Source: Citrobacter werkmanii NBRC 105721 (GTDB lineage: Bacteria; Pseudomonadota; Gammaproteobacteria; Enterobacterales; Enterobacteriaceae). Taken from it: a stretch of DNA of 40,609 nucleotides. Shown here piece after piece: positions 31,855-40,609 of the stretch; within the stretch, counting starts at the first letter, position 1; every line of letters starts with the position of its first letter. The translations under genes were made by a program, and so were the position numbers. The stretch is taken from positions 1 to 40,609 of the forward strand of contig BBMW01000001.1 in the NCBI GenBank assembly GCA_000759755.1, in the 5' to 3' direction. The notes under the pieces were generated by a model, which made no database searches, was not told where the DNA came from, and worked only from the letters and a program-made list of their open reading frames with translations.

Positions 31855-34800
31855 ATGATGGAAATTCTGCGTGGTTCACCTGCACTGTCTGCATTCCGTA
31901 TTAACAAACTGCTGGCACGTTTTCAGGCTGCCAACCTCCAGGTCCACAATATTTACGCCGAGTACGTCCATTTTGCCGATCTGAACGCACCATTGAATGA
32001 GGATGAGCACGCACAGCTTGCACGCCTGCTGAAATATGGTCCAGCTCTTCACAGTCACGCTCCTGAGGGCAAACTGCTGCTGGTTACCCCTCGTCCGGGC
32101 ACCATCTCCCCGTGGTCTTCTAAAGCGACTGATATTGCCCATAATTGCGGCCTACAACAGATTAGCCGCCTGGAACGTGGCGTTGCTTACTATGTCGAAG
32201 CTTCTACGCTGACTGCGGAGCAGTGGCAGGAGGTTGCCGACGTACTGCACGACCGCATGATGGAAACGGTTTTCTCTGCGCTAAACGATGCCGAAAAACT
32301 GTTTGCGCATCATCAGCCTGCACCGGTCTCCAGCGTCGATCTGCTCGGCCAGGGACGCCAGGCGCTGATCGATGCTAACCTGCGTCTGGGTCTGGCGCTG
32401 GCGGAAGACGAAATCGACTATCTGCAGGATGCGTTCAGCAAACTGGGGCGCAACCCGAACGACATCGAATTGTATATGTTTGCGCAGGCTAACTCTGAGC
32501 ACTGCCGCCACAAGATTTTTAACGCCGACTGGGTTATCGACGGTAAACAGCAGCCGAAGTCGCTGTTTAAGATGATCAAAAATACCTTTGAAACCACGCC
32601 GGACCACGTGCTGTCTGCCTATAAAGACAACGCCGCGGTGATGGAAGGTTCCGAAGTCGGACGTTACTTTGCCGACCACGAAACCGGTCGCTACGATTTC
32701 CATCAGGAGCCAGCCCATATCCTGATGAAGGTAGAAACCCATAACCACCCAACCGCCATCTCTCCATGGCCGGGCGCGGCAACCGGATCCGGCGGTGAAA
32801 TTCGTGATGAAGGCGCAACCGGGCGCGGCGCGAAGCCGAAAGCCGGGCTGGTGGGCTTCTCTGTTTCCAACCTGCGTATTCCTGGCTTCGAACAGCCGTG
32901 GGAAGAAGATTTCGGCAAACCGGAACGTATCGTTACCGCGCTGGATATCATGACCGATGGCCCGCTGGGCGGTGCGGCGTTCAACAACGAATTTGGTCGC
33001 CCGGCGCTGACCGGCTACTTCCGTACCTACGAAGAGAAGGTTAACAGCCACAACGGTGAAGAGCTGCGCGGCTACCACAAACCGATTATGCTGGCGGGCG
33101 GGATCGGCAACATCCGTGCCGATCACGTGCAGAAAGGCGAGATCGTCGTCGGCGCGAAGCTGATCGTTCTCGGCGGCCCGGCGATGAACATCGGCCTCGG
33201 CGGCGGGGCAGCGTCCTCTATGGCCTCGGGTCAGTCTGATGCCGACCTCGACTTCGCCTCCGTACAACGCGATAACCCGGAAATGGAACGCCGCTGTCAG
33301 GAAGTTATCGACCGCTGCTGGCAGATGGGCGATGCCAACCCGATTCTGTTTATTCACGACGTCGGTGCGGGCGGTTTGTCTAACGCCATGCCGGAGCTGG
33401 TCAGCGATGGCGGTCGCGGCGGTAAATTCCAGTTGCGCGATATCCTCAGCGACGAGCCGGGTATGAGCCCGCTGGAAATCTGGTGTAACGAATCTCAGGA
33501 GCGCTACGTGCTGGCGGTTGCCGCTGACCAGTTGCCGCTGTTTGACGAGCTGTGTAAGCGTGAGCGCGCGCCGTACGCGGTGATTGGCGAAGCCACCGAA
33601 GAGCAGCATCTGACCCTGAGCGACAGCCACTTCGACAATCAGCCGATCGATATGCCGCTGGACGTGCTGCTGGGCAAAACGCCGAAGATGACCCGCGACG
33701 TGCAGACGCTGAAAGCTAAGGGCGATGCCCTGAATCGTGGCGAAATCTCGATTGCAGATGCGGTGAACCGCGTACTGCACCTGCCGACGGTCGCTGAGAA
33801 AACGTTCCTCGTAACCATCGGCGACCGTACCGTTACCGGTATGGTGGCGCGTGACCAGATGGTCGGGCCGTGGCAGATCCCCGTGGCTAACTGTGCGGTG
33901 ACCACCGCCAGCCTTGATAGCTACTATGGTGAAGCGATGTCTATCGGCGAACGTGCGCCAGTCGCTCTGCTGGACTTCGCAGCTTCTGCCCGTCTGGCTG
34001 TAGGTGAAGCGCTGACTAACATCGCGGCAACACAGATTGGCGACATCAAACGCATTAAACTCTCCGCAAACTGGATGGCGGCCGCGGGTCACCCGGGTGA
34101 AGATGCCGGGCTATACGAAGCGGTAAAAGCCGTCGGGGAAGAATTGTGTCCGGCGCTTGGCCTGACTATTCCGGTAGGTAAAGACTCGATGTCGATGAAA
34201 ACCCGCTGGCAGGAAGGCAACGAGCAGCGAGAAATGACCTCGCCGCTGTCGCTGGTGATCACCGCTTTTGCCCGCGTGGAAGATGTGCGTCACACTATTA
34301 CTCCACAGCTCTCTACTGAAGATAATGCCCTGTTGTTAATTGACCTTGGTCTGGGCCACAACGCACTGGGCGCAACGGCGCTGGCGCAGGTTTACCGTCA
34401 ACTGGGCGACAAACCGGCCGACGTACGTGACGTGGCGCAGTTGAAAGGCTTCTACGACGCCATTCAGGCGCTGGTCGCACAGCGCAAGCTGCTGGCCTAC
34501 CACGACCGCTCCGACGGTGGCTTGCTGGTGACGCTGGCGGAAATGGCTTTCACCGGGCACTGTGGTATTGAGGCTGATATCAGCACCCTGGGCGACGATC
34601 GCCTGGCGGCGCTGTTTAACGAAGAGCTGGGCGCGGTGATCCAGGTTCGCGCCGCTGACCGTGATGCGGTGGAAGCCATTCTGGCGGCCAACGGCCTGGC
34701 AGACTGCGTACACTACCTCGGCAAAGCCGTCGAAGGCGACCGCTTCACTCTCTCCGCTAATGGACAGTCGGTGTTCAGCGAAAGCCGTACCACCCTGCGT

Positions 34801-35742
34801 ATGTGGTGGGCAGAAACCACCTGGCAGATGCAGCGTCTGCGCGACAACCCGGAATGCGCCGATCAGGAACACGACGCTAAAACCAACGACGCCGATCCAG
34901 GCCTCAACGTTAAACTGACGTTCGATATCAATGACGATGTTGCCGCGCCGTATATCGCCACCGGCGCACGTCCAAAAGTCGCTGTACTGCGCGAGCAGGG
35001 GGTGAACTCCCACGTCGAGATGGCGGCAGCTTTCCACCGTGCGGGCTTCGATGCTATCGACGTACACATGAGCGATCTGCTGGGCGGGCGTATCGGTCTG
35101 GGGAATTTCCAGGCGTTGGTAGCCTGCGGCGGATTCTCTTACGGCGATGTGCTTGGCGCCGGGGAGGGCTGGGCGAAGTCGATTCTGTTCAACAACCGCG
35201 TGCGTGACGAGTTTGAAACCTTCTTCCATCGCCCGCAAACGCTGGCGCTTGGGGTGTGTAACGGTTGTCAGATGATGTCTAACCTGCGCGAGCTGATCCC
35301 GGGCAGCGACTTGTGGCCGCGCTTTGTGCGTAACCACTCCGATCGTTTTGAAGCCCGCTTCAGCCTGGTCGAAGTGACGCAAAGCCCATCTTTACTGCTC
35401 AGCGATATGGTTGGATCAATGATGCCGATTGCCGTTTCTCACGGTGAAGGCCGTGTGGAAGTGCGTGACGACGCGCATCTGGCTCAGCTTGAGAGCAAAG
35501 GCCTGGTGGCGCTGCGCTACGTTGATAACTTCGGTAAGGTGACCGAAACTTACCCGGCTAACCCGAATGGTTCACCGAACGGTATTACTGCCGTTACCAC
35601 TGAAAACGGTCGCGTCACCATTATGATGCCGCACCCGGAACGTGTGTTCCGCACCGTGGCTAACTCCTGGCACCCGGATAACTGGGGCGAAGACAGCCCG
35701 TGGATGCGTATTTTCCGCAACGCGCGTAAACAGCTCGGTTAA
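31855..35742 (+). CDS. purL: Phosphoribosylformylglycinamidine synthase PurL
   Basis: Large single-chain enzyme for the fourth step of purine synthesis, FGAR plus glutamine and ATP to FGAM. The 1295 residues match E. coli. Domains in order: N-terminal PurS-like region (~1-140), linker, two AIR-synthase-like ATP-binding halves with the signature [11 protein letters not shown] near 216 and [20 protein letters not shown] near 293, and a C-terminal class I glutaminase (~1040-1295) with nucleophile Cys in [10 protein letters not shown] and the His/Glu of [12 protein letters not shown] at 31855 is followed by a second ATG. Repressed through the PurR box upstream; ended by a strong terminator. Confidence 0.99.
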   Translation: MMEILRGSPALSAFRINKLLARFQAANLQVHNIYAEYVHFADLNAPLNEDEHAQLARLLKYGPALHSHAPEGKLLLVTPRPGTISPWSSKATDIAHNCGLQQISRLERGVAYYVEASTLTAEQWQEVADVLHDRMMETVFSALNDAEKLFAHHQPAPVSSVDLLGQGRQALIDANLRLGLALAEDEIDYLQDAFSKLGRNPNDIELYMFAQANSEHCRHKIFNADWVIDGKQQPKSLFKMIKNTFETTPDHVLSAYKDNAAVMEGSEVGRYFADHETGRYDFHQEPAHILMKVETHNHPTAISPWPGAATGSGGEIRDEGATGRGAKPKAGLVGFSVSNLRIPGFEQPWEEDFGKPERIVTALDIMTDGPLGGAAFNNEFGRPALTGYFRTYEEKVNSHNGEELRGYHKPIMLAGGIGNIRADHVQKGEIVVGAKLIVLGGPAMNIGLGGGAASSMASGQSDADLDFASVQRDNPEMERRCQEVIDRCWQMGDANPILFIHDVGAGGLSNAMPELVSDGGRGGKFQLRDILSDEPGMSPLEIWCNESQERYVLAVAADQLPLFDELCKRERAPYAVIGEATEEQHLTLSDSHFDNQPIDMPLDVLLGKTPKMTRDVQTLKAKGDALNRGEISIADAVNRVLHLPTVAEKTFLVTIGDRTVTGMVARDQMVGPWQIPVANCAVTTASLDSYYGEAMSIGERAPVALLDFAASARLAVGEALTNIAATQIGDIKRIKLSANWMAAAGHPGEDAGLYEAVKAVGEELCPALGLTIPVGKDSMSMKTRWQEGNEQREMTSPLSLVITAFARVEDVRHTITPQLSTEDNALLLIDLGLGHNALGATALAQVYRQLGDKPADVRDVAQLKGFYDAIQALVAQRKLLAYHDRSDGGLLVTLAEMAFTGHCGIEADISTLGDDRLAALFNEELGAVIQVRAADRDAVEAILAANGLADCVHYLGKAVEGDRFTLSANGQSVFSESRTTLRMWWAETTWQMQRLRDNPECADQEHDAKTNDADPGLNVKLTFDINDDVAAPYIATGARPKVAVLREQGVNSHVEMAAAFHRAGFDAIDVHMSDLLGGRIGLGNFQALVACGGFSYGDVLGAGEGWAKSILFNNRVRDEFETFFHRPQTLALGVCNGCQMMSNLRELIPGSDLWPRFVRNHSDRFEARFSLVEVTQSPSLLLSDMVGSMMPIAVSHGEGRVEVRDDAHLAQLESKGLVALRYVDNFGKVTETYPANPNGSPNGITAVTTENGRVTIMMPHPERVFRTVANSWHPDNWGEDSPWMRIFRNARKQLG

Positions 35743-35760
35743 TTCGCTCAATAATCATTA

Positions 35761-35787
35761 AGCCCCTCCCGCGAGGGGCTTTTTTTT
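35761..35787 (+). terminator. Rho-independent terminator of purL
   Basis: AGCCCCTC-CCGC-GAGGGGCT forms a perfect 8-bp stem followed by seven more Ts, 18 bases after the purL stop. Confidence 0.95.
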
Positions 35788-35800
35788 GCCTGTCTCTCTG

Positions 35801-35820
35801 TACGCCGCCATCCGGCAATA
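35801..35820. repeat. Half REP element after purL
   Basis: TACGCCGCCATCCGGCAATA contains the REP end GCCATCCGGC without a complete partner. Probably a remnant of the REP family seen complete at 18500 and 40266. Confidence 0.5.
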
Positions 35821-35849
35821 AACTCAGCGCTTGCACCGCAAAATTAAAG

Positions 35850-35963
35850 TGTCGGGAAACCCCGACATAGGTGGGAGTAGGCTGTCGCCAAAAAGAGACA
35901 TTTAACTATTTGATTTAAAATGGTTTTGTTTTTAGGTGCTACAGGTGTTGCTGATTGGCGACA
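35850..35963 (+). promoter_or_regulatory. Three GlrR activator sites upstream of glmY
   Basis: The GlrR motif TGTC-N10-GACA occurs exactly at 35850-35867 and 35883-35900, and with one mismatch (TGTT) at 35946-35963. They lie 115-230 bp upstream of the sigma-54 promoter, the normal distance for an enhancer-binding protein. GlrR is encoded about 2.5 kb downstream. Confidence 0.9.
35903..35915 (-). promoter_or_regulatory. IHF site upstream of glmY
   Basis: On the minus strand AATCAA-ATAG-TTA is an exact IHF consensus (WATCAANNNNTTR), lying between the second and third GlrR sites. IHF would bend the DNA to bring GlrR to the sigma-54 polymerase. Confidence 0.7.
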
Positions 35964-36021
35964 GGAAGTGCAAAAAAACGGCAAAACCATTTTTAGCGTG
36001 AATAACGATATTTTTCATATC

Positions 36022-36034
36022 TATCATTGTGTTA
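36022..36034 (+). promoter_or_regulatory. Second candidate IHF site before the glmY promoter
   Basis: TATCATTGTGTTA matches the IHF consensus with one mismatch. It sits between the GlrR sites and the -24 element, where a bend would be useful. Confidence 0.45.
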
Positions 36035-36044
36035 ACAAAGTGTT

Positions 36045-36073
36045 TTGAATTTTGGCACAGATACTGCATAATA
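36045..36073 (+). promoter_or_regulatory. glmY promoter: sigma-54 with overlapping sigma-70 elements
   Basis: TTGGCAC (36052-36058) and TGCA (36065-36068) give the sigma-54 -24/-12 pair with GG-N10-GC spacing. An overlapping sigma-70-type pair, TTGAAT (36045) and CATAAT (36068) at 17 bp, would start from the same place. Start is expected near 36080. Overlapping promoters are known for E. coli glmY. Confidence 0.85.
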
Positions 36074-36079
36074 TTAACC

Positions 36080-36266
36080 AGTGGCTCATTCACCTTCTTA
36101 TGTCAGCCCCTTCGGGAAGCGCTACATAAACTTCGAATGACGCACAACAAGGTGCCTGCCGTCCAACATCTGATATTAGCATGGCTCATATCAACCTCCG
36201 GGCGAAACGTCGAGTTAGGCACCGCCTTATTCCACAACAAAGCCGGGTTAATCCCGGCTTTGTTGT
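36080..36266 (+). ncRNA. glmY: Small regulatory RNA GlmY
   Basis: Recognised from its conserved sequence: 5' AGTGGCTCATTCACC, the hairpin CAGCCCCTTCGGG, the AGGTGCCTGCCGTCC segment and a terminal stem ACAACAAAGCCGGG with its partner CCCGGCTTTGTTGT around TTAAT. The position between purL and glrK is the same as in E. coli. GlmY binds and sequesters the adaptor RapZ, which otherwise directs RNase E to destroy GlmZ; GlmZ then activates glmS translation, raising glucosamine-6-phosphate synthesis. Its transcription depends on sigma-54 and GlrR through the sites just upstream. The ends are approximate; a processed shorter form is expected. Confidence 0.95.
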
Positions 36267-36322
36267 ATCTGGCGTTCCCCTCAGTTAGCATCAAGTTATT
36301 CCTGTCCAATGGGAGTAACGCC

Positions 36323-37753
36323 TTGAAGCGCTGGTCAGTTTTCCCCCGATCTTTACGTCAATTGGTTATGTTGGCATTCTTGCTGATTCTGCTGCCGTTG
36401 TTAGTTCTGGCCTGGCAGGCGTGGCAAAGCCTGAATGCTTTGAGCGCGCAGGCGGCGCTGACGAACCGCACCACGCTGATTGACGCCAGACGCAGTGAGG
36501 CGATGACCAACGCCGCGCTGGAGATGGAGCGTAGCTACCGGCAGTATTGTGTGCTTGATGATTCAACGTTGGCAAAGGTCTACCAGAGTCAGCGTAAACG
36601 CTATAGCGACATGCTGGATGCGCATGCGGGCGTGTTGCCGGATACCAAGCTTTATCAGGCATTACGTCAGGATCTCAACGACCTGGCGCAATTACAGTGC
36701 AATAACAGCGGTCCAGATAGCGTAGCGGCAGCCCGGCTGGAAGCGTTCGCCAATGCCAATACCGAGATGGTACAAGCAACGCGCACCGTGGTCTTTTCTC
36801 GTGGCCAGCAACTACAGCAGGAAATTGCCGAACGTGGGCAGTTCTTTGGCTGGCAGGCGCTGGTGCTGTTTCTCGTCAGTCTGGCGATGGTACTGCTGTT
36901 CACTCGCATGATTATCGGCCCGGTGAAAGGCATAGAAAGGATGATCAATCGGCTGGGGGAAGGGCGTTCGCTGGGCGACAGCGTATTATTTACCGGGCCG
37001 CGTGAGCTGAGGTCTGTCGGTCAGCGCATTATCTGGTTGAGCGAACGTCTTTCCTGGCTTGAGTCGCAACGGCATCAGTTTTTACGTCATCTTTCCCATG
37101 AGCTGAAAACGCCGCTGGCGAGTATGCGCGAAGGGACGGAGTTGCTGGCCGATCAGGTTGTGGGACCGCTAACGCCGGAGCAAAAAGAGGTGGTCGGTAT
37201 TCTGGATGACAGCAGCCGTAACCTGCAAAAGCTGATTGAGCAGCTTCTTGATTACAACCGCAAGCTGGCGGATGACGAGGTTGAGCTTGAGAGTGTGGAA
37301 ATCGCGCCGCTGGTTGAAAGCGTTGTTTCTGCACATAGTCTGCCCGCTCGCGGCAAAATGATACATACTGAGGTAGCGCTTGAGGCGAACACCTGCCTGG
37401 CAGAACCGATGCTGTTGATGAGCGTGCTGGACAATCTTTATTCCAATGCGGTGCACTATGGCGCTGAATCCGGTAACATTTGGATCCGCAGCAGTTTGCA
37501 TGGCTCAACGGTATACATCGATATAACGAATACCGGTACACCGATTCCAGAAGCAGAACAGACCATGATCTTCGAGCCTTTTTTCCAGGGTAGCCATCAG
37601 CGAAAAGGGGCGGTAAAAGGAAGCGGGTTGGGGCTGAGCATTGCCAGAGATTGCATCCGCCGTATGCGAGGCAAACTGTATCTGGTTGATGACTATGCAC
37701 AAAGCGTTTGCTTTCGCATAGAATTGCCGCTATCTGCTGCAAAAAATCACTAA
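36323..37753 (+). CDS. glrK: Sensor histidine kinase GlrK (QseE)
   Basis: Inner-membrane kinase of the GlrK/GlrR two-component system for envelope stress. The 476 residues show a membrane helix at about 13-33, a periplasmic sensor region, a second helix at about 177-197, a HAMP segment, the dimerisation box with phospho-acceptor His259 (HLSHELKTPLASM), and the ATPase domain with N-box NLYSNAVHY and G-box KGSGLGLSIARD. The start is TTG at 36323 with GGGAG seven bases upstream, giving the E. coli N-terminus MKRWxVFPRSLRQL. A longer open frame from 36029 runs through glmY and is not real. First gene of glrK-qseG-glrR. Confidence 0.96.
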   Translation: MKRWSVFPRSLRQLVMLAFLLILLPLLVLAWQAWQSLNALSAQAALTNRTTLIDARRSEAMTNAALEMERSYRQYCVLDDSTLAKVYQSQRKRYSDMLDAHAGVLPDTKLYQALRQDLNDLAQLQCNNSGPDSVAAARLEAFANANTEMVQATRTVVFSRGQQLQQEIAERGQFFGWQALVLFLVSLAMVLLFTRMIIGPVKGIERMINRLGEGRSLGDSVLFTGPRELRSVGQRIIWLSERLSWLESQRHQFLRHLSHELKTPLASMREGTELLADQVVGPLTPEQKEVVGILDDSSRNLQKLIEQLLDYNRKLADDEVELESVEIAPLVESVVSAHSLPARGKMIHTEVALEANTCLAEPMLLMSVLDNLYSNAVHYGAESGNIWIRSSLHGSTVYIDITNTGTPIPEAEQTMIFEPFFQGSHQRKGAVKGSGLGLSIARDCIRRMRGKLYLVDDYAQSVCFRIELPLSAAKNH

Positions 37754-37775
37754 AATAAACCTAAGTCTGGTGAGT

Positions 37776-38519
37776 ATGCCACACGTTGTTGTCCGAATGC
37801 TTAAACGACATTTTTTCCGCCGCATCATCCTCGCAAGCCTGCCGTGTCTGGCGCTGGCCGGGTGCGTGCCGAACGCGGTGAATCATATTATCGGCGACCC
37901 CTCGCAGGAGAAAATTCCGCCTTACCAACTGGCGGACTATCTTGCAACCGACTGTAGCGATATCTGGTCGCTGTCTGGTCAGCCCACAGACACCAATCCG
38001 CTATACTGGCTGCGGGCGATGGATTGCGCCAATCGCCTGATGCCGGTACAGGCGCGCAGTGAAGCCAGTATGATGGTGCCAGATACCTGGCAGGGGGCTT
38101 TCAGGCGCGGGATCCTGCTCGATAACGCCAATATTACGCCACCTGAAAGACGGGAGGCTGTTACGCGCCTCGACGCATTAAGCCCGCAAATTCCGCCGCA
38201 AGTAAGACCCCTGTATCAGGTCTGGCTCAGCAGCCAAACGCTACAACTGCAGCTTGCCGAAGAGCGTATGCGCTACAGCAAACTCCAGCAAACATCGGAC
38301 AGTGATCTGGATACTCTGCGTCAACAGCAGCAGCATTTGCAGTCCCAGCTCGATCTCACAACCCGTAAGCTGGAAAATCTGACCGATATTGAACGTCAGC
38401 TTTCCACGCGCAAACCTGCCGGCAGCTACAATCCTGATGCGCCGCACGGAAATGATAAACTCACCACGCCTGATAACGAGGATGGCACTGCGCCATCTGC
38501 CGATGAGGTCACACCATGA
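37776..38519 (+). CDS. qseG: Two-component system QseEF-associated lipoprotein QseG
   Basis: Outer-membrane lipoprotein that modulates the GlrK kinase. A signal peptide ends in the lipobox LALAGC, so the mature protein begins at that Cys. The mature part includes YQLADYLATDCSDIW, NPLYWLRAMDCA and a coiled coil at about residues 150-200 (QQQQHLQSQLDLTTRKLENL), all as in E. coli QseG, though the first 60 residues and C-terminal tail are diverged. The start is uncertain: ATG 37776 is used, GTG 37770 and ATG 37797 are alternatives, the last giving a more typical signal length but lacking a ribosome site. The end overlaps glrR (ATGA). Confidence 0.88.
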   Translation: MPHVVVRMLKRHFFRRIILASLPCLALAGCVPNAVNHIIGDPSQEKIPPYQLADYLATDCSDIWSLSGQPTDTNPLYWLRAMDCANRLMPVQARSEASMMVPDTWQGAFRRGILLDNANITPPERREAVTRLDALSPQIPPQVRPLYQVWLSSQTLQLQLAEERMRYSKLQQTSDSDLDTLRQQQQHLQSQLDLTTRKLENLTDIERQLSTRKPAGSYNPDAPHGNDKLTTPDNEDGTAPSADEVTP

Positions 38520-39853
38520 TAAGCCGTAAGCCCGCACATCTGCTGCTGGTGGATGACGATCCGGGCCTGTTGAAATTGCTCGGTATGCGACTGACCAGCG
38601 AAGGCTACAGCGTCGTAACCGCAGAAAGTGGGCAGGAAGGGTTACGGGTGCTGAACCGCGAAAAAGTGGATCTGGTTATCAGTGACCTGCGCATGGATGA
38701 AATGGACGGCATGCAGCTGTTTACTGAAATCCAGAAAGTGCAGCCTGGAATGCCGGTTATTATCCTCACTGCTCACGGTTCCATCCCTGACGCCGTTGCC
38801 GCGACGCAGCAAGGGGTGTTCAGTTTTCTCACCAAGCCGGTGGATAAAGACGCGTTATACCACGCGATTGATGGTGCATTGGAACAGTCTGCGCCAGCCA
38901 CTGATGACAGTTGGCGTGAGTCCATCGTCACCCGCAGTCCGCTGATGCTGCGTTTGTTAGAACAGGCGCGGATGGTCGCGCAATCAGATGTTAGCGTATT
39001 GATTAACGGTCAGAGCGGAACCGGGAAAGAGGTGTTTGCCCAGGCGATTCATAATGCCAGCCCGCGTAGTCACAAGCCTTTTATTGCCATTAACTGTGGC
39101 GCGTTACCGGAACAACTGCTGGAGTCCGAACTGTTTGGGCATGCGCGCGGTGCCTTTACCGGGGCGGTAAGCAATCGTGAGGGCCTGTTTCAGGCGGCGG
39201 AAGGCGGGACGCTGTTTCTTGATGAGATTGGCGATATGCCCGCGCCGTTACAGGTCAAATTGCTGCGCGTTTTACAGGAGCGCAAGGTCAGGCCGCTGGG
39301 CAGTAACCGCGATATCGACATTGATGTGCGCATTATATCCGCTACCCACCGCGACCTGCCGAAAGCGATGGCGCGGGGCGAGTTTCGCGAAGATTTGTAC
39401 TATCGCCTCAACGTGGTAAGCCTGAAGATCCCGGCGCTGGCCGAGCGTACGGAAGATATTCCGTTGCTGGCAAACCATCTGCTGCGACAGTCTGCAGAAC
39501 GGCATAAGCCGTTTGTGCGCGCCTTTTCTACCGACGCCATGAAGCGCTTGATGACCGCCAGTTGGCCGGGCAATGTGCGTCAGTTGGTCAACGTGATCGA
39601 GCAGTGCGTGGCCTTGACCTCTTCGCCGGTGATCAGCGATGCGCTGGTGGAGCAGGCCCTGGAAGGGGAGAACACCGCGCTGCCGACGTTTGTAGAAGCG
39701 CGCAATCAGTTTGAACTCAACTACCTGCGCAAGCTGCTGCAAATCACAAAAGGCAATGTGACCCATGCGGCGCGAATGGCGGGGCGCAACCGCACCGAAT
39801 TCTACAAGTTGCTCTCTCGCCATGAGCTGGATGCAAACGATTTCAAAGAATAA
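38516..39853 (+). CDS. glrR: Sigma-54-dependent response regulator GlrR (QseF)
   Basis: Activator of glmY, 445 residues. The receiver domain (~1-120) has the phospho-acceptor Asp57 (VISDLRM). The AAA+ domain (~135-375) has Walker A GQSGTGKE, the sigma-54-contacting loop GAFTGA, Walker B GGTLFLDEIGD and the arginine-finger region. The C-terminal Fis-type helix-turn-helix (NVTHAARMAGRNRTEFYKLL) binds the TGTC-N10-GACA sites found upstream of glmY. Start overlaps qseG. One residue longer than the E. coli protein at the N-terminus. Confidence 0.97.
   Translation: MISRKPAHLLLVDDDPGLLKLLGMRLTSEGYSVVTAESGQEGLRVLNREKVDLVISDLRMDEMDGMQLFTEIQKVQPGMPVIILTAHGSIPDAVAATQQGVFSFLTKPVDKDALYHAIDGALEQSAPATDDSWRESIVTRSPLMLRLLEQARMVAQSDVSVLINGQSGTGKEVFAQAIHNASPRSHKPFIAINCGALPEQLLESELFGHARGAFTGAVSNREGLFQAAEGGTLFLDEIGDMPAPLQVKLLRVLQERKVRPLGSNRDIDIDVRIISATHRDLPKAMARGEFREDLYYRLNVVSLKIPALAERTEDIPLLANHLLRQSAERHKPFVRAFSTDAMKRLMTASWPGNVRQLVNVIEQCVALTSSPVISDALVEQALEGENTALPTFVEARNQFELNYLRKLLQITKGNVTHAARMAGRNRTEFYKLLSRHELDANDFKE
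39831..39846 (+). promoter_or_regulatory. PurR-like box at the 3' end of glrR, upstream of glnB
   Basis: ATGCAAACGATTTCAA matches the PurR consensus ANGCAANCGNTTNCNT except at the last base. It lies inside the last codons of glrR, 68 bp before glnB. E. coli glnB is known to be under PurR, so the site is probably functional. Confidence 0.7.
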
Positions 39854-39871
39854 ATCTGCGGATTATGTTAG

Positions 39872-40252
<381 letters not shown>

Positions 40253-40265
40253 GCCGCGTCATGCT

Positions 40266-40340
40266 TGCCGGATGGCGGTGTAAACACCTTATCCGGCCTA
40301 CAACATCCCGTAGGCCGGATAAGCGCAGCGCCATCCGGCA
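40266..40340. repeat. BIME: two inverted REP elements between glnB and hmp
   Basis: TGCCGGATGGCG...CCTTATCCGGCCTAC and GTAGGCCGGATAAGCGCAGC...GCCATCCGGCA face each other across a short CAACATCCC linker. This is a complete REP pair, between convergent genes glnB and hmp, the usual place for BIMEs. Confidence 0.93.
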
Positions 40341-40348
40341 TGACGTGA

Positions 40349-40609
40349 TTACAATACTTTATGCGGGCCGAAGCATTCGTAATGAATGTTCTCGTTTTTC
40401 ACGCCCAGACCGACCAGTTGCTTCGCGGCGAACTGCATAAAGCCGACCGGGCCGCACAGATAAAACTGCATCGCCGGATCGCTGATTGCCCCTTCCAGTT
40501 TGTTCAGATCCATCAGACCAATGCTATCAAACGCACCTTTCGCGCGATCGGCTTCGGTTGGCTCACGATACCAGGTATGTGCGCTAAAGCGTGGCAGCGT
40601 TTTGCCGAG
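40349..40609 (-). CDS. hmp: Nitric oxide dioxygenase / flavohemoprotein Hmp, C-terminal part
   Basis: Partial gene cut by the window end; 86 C-terminal residues plus the stop are present. The translation includes [11 protein letters not shown], the NAD-binding segment [12 protein letters not shown] and the terminus [13 protein letters not shown], which are typical of the FAD/NAD reductase domain of Hmp. The full protein detoxifies nitric oxide to nitrate with oxygen and NADH. The haem domain and promoter (NsrR-controlled in E. coli) are outside the window. Confidence 0.95.
   Translation of the reverse strand, partial: LGKTLPRFSAHTWYREPTEADRAKGAFDSIGLMDLNKLEGAISDPAMQFYLCGPVGFMQFAAKQLVGLGVKNENIHYECFGPHKVL

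Noticed and set aside
32281-34092. 603-codon open frame on the minus strand within purL
   Set aside because: It lies wholly inside the well-supported purL gene, has no recognisable domain and is a typical antisense shadow of G/C-rich codons.
34336-35382. 348-codon open frame opposite purL
   Set aside because: Antisense shadow of purL.
36029-36322. Long in-frame N-terminal extension of GlrK
   Set aside because: It runs through the glmY promoter and RNA. The TTG at 36323 has a ribosome site and gives the known N-terminus.

Overview
The window is a stretch of conserved chromosome from an enteric gammaproteobacterium (Enterobacteriaceae), from just upstream of kgtP to the 3' part of hmp. Gene order, protein lengths and residue-level similarity to remembered Escherichia coli K-12 proteins are those of the kgtP-pssA-patZ-ung-grcA-srmB-nadB-rpoE-lepAB-rnc-era-purL-glrR-glnB-hmp segment. 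The organism is not E. coli itself: many proteins differ by several percent, a murQ/PTS pair sits between yfhH and pgpC, and there is no room for the shoB/ohsC locus that E. coli has between acpS and yfhL. A Citrobacter- or Salmonella-like organism fits best; the genus is inferred, not proven. I see no insertion sequence, prophage, CRISPR array, tRNA or rRNA.

Layout. 1-6.7 kb: kgtP (2-oxoglutarate uptake), yfiM lipoprotein, pssA (phosphatidylserine synthase), patZ (protein acetyltransferase) and tapT (tRNA acp3U). 6.7-13 kb: trxC, yfiF (SPOUT methyltransferase), ung, FNR-controlled grcA, the divergent eamB/yfiE exporter-regulator pair, and srmB. 13-18.5 kb: trmN6, nadB with a NadR box, and the sigma-E operon rseD-rpoE-rseA-rseB-rseC with an autoregulatory promoter. 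18.5-25.3 kb: lepA-lepB and rnc-era-recO-pdxJ-acpS, the latter behind a long structured leader. 25.3-30 kb: yfhL, the RpiR-type regulator yfhH divergent from murQ and a MurNAc-type PTS gene, then pgpC and tadA. 30-40.6 kb: mltF, purL with a PurR box, the small RNA GlmY with its sigma-54 promoter and three GlrR sites, the glrK-qseG-glrR operon that controls it, glnB with a PurR-like box, and the end of hmp.

How genes work together. GlrK/GlrR activates GlmY, which promotes glucosamine-6-phosphate synthesis, while MurQ and its PTS neighbour would recycle MurNAc to GlcNAc-6-phosphate; the window thus holds a synthesis control and a salvage module for amino sugars. RpoE, RseA, RseB and RseC form the envelope-stress circuit. 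LepB, Rnc, Era and AcpS are core translation, secretion and lipid functions.

There is no large unknown gene cluster. The less ordinary signals are small: an upstream ORF with a strong ribosome site overlapping the pssA start; a paired operator-like repeat upstream of murQ; the yfhH-murQ-PTS-pgpC arrangement; the missing shoB/ohsC interval; and an Arg/Asp/Glu-rich insertion in YfiF.
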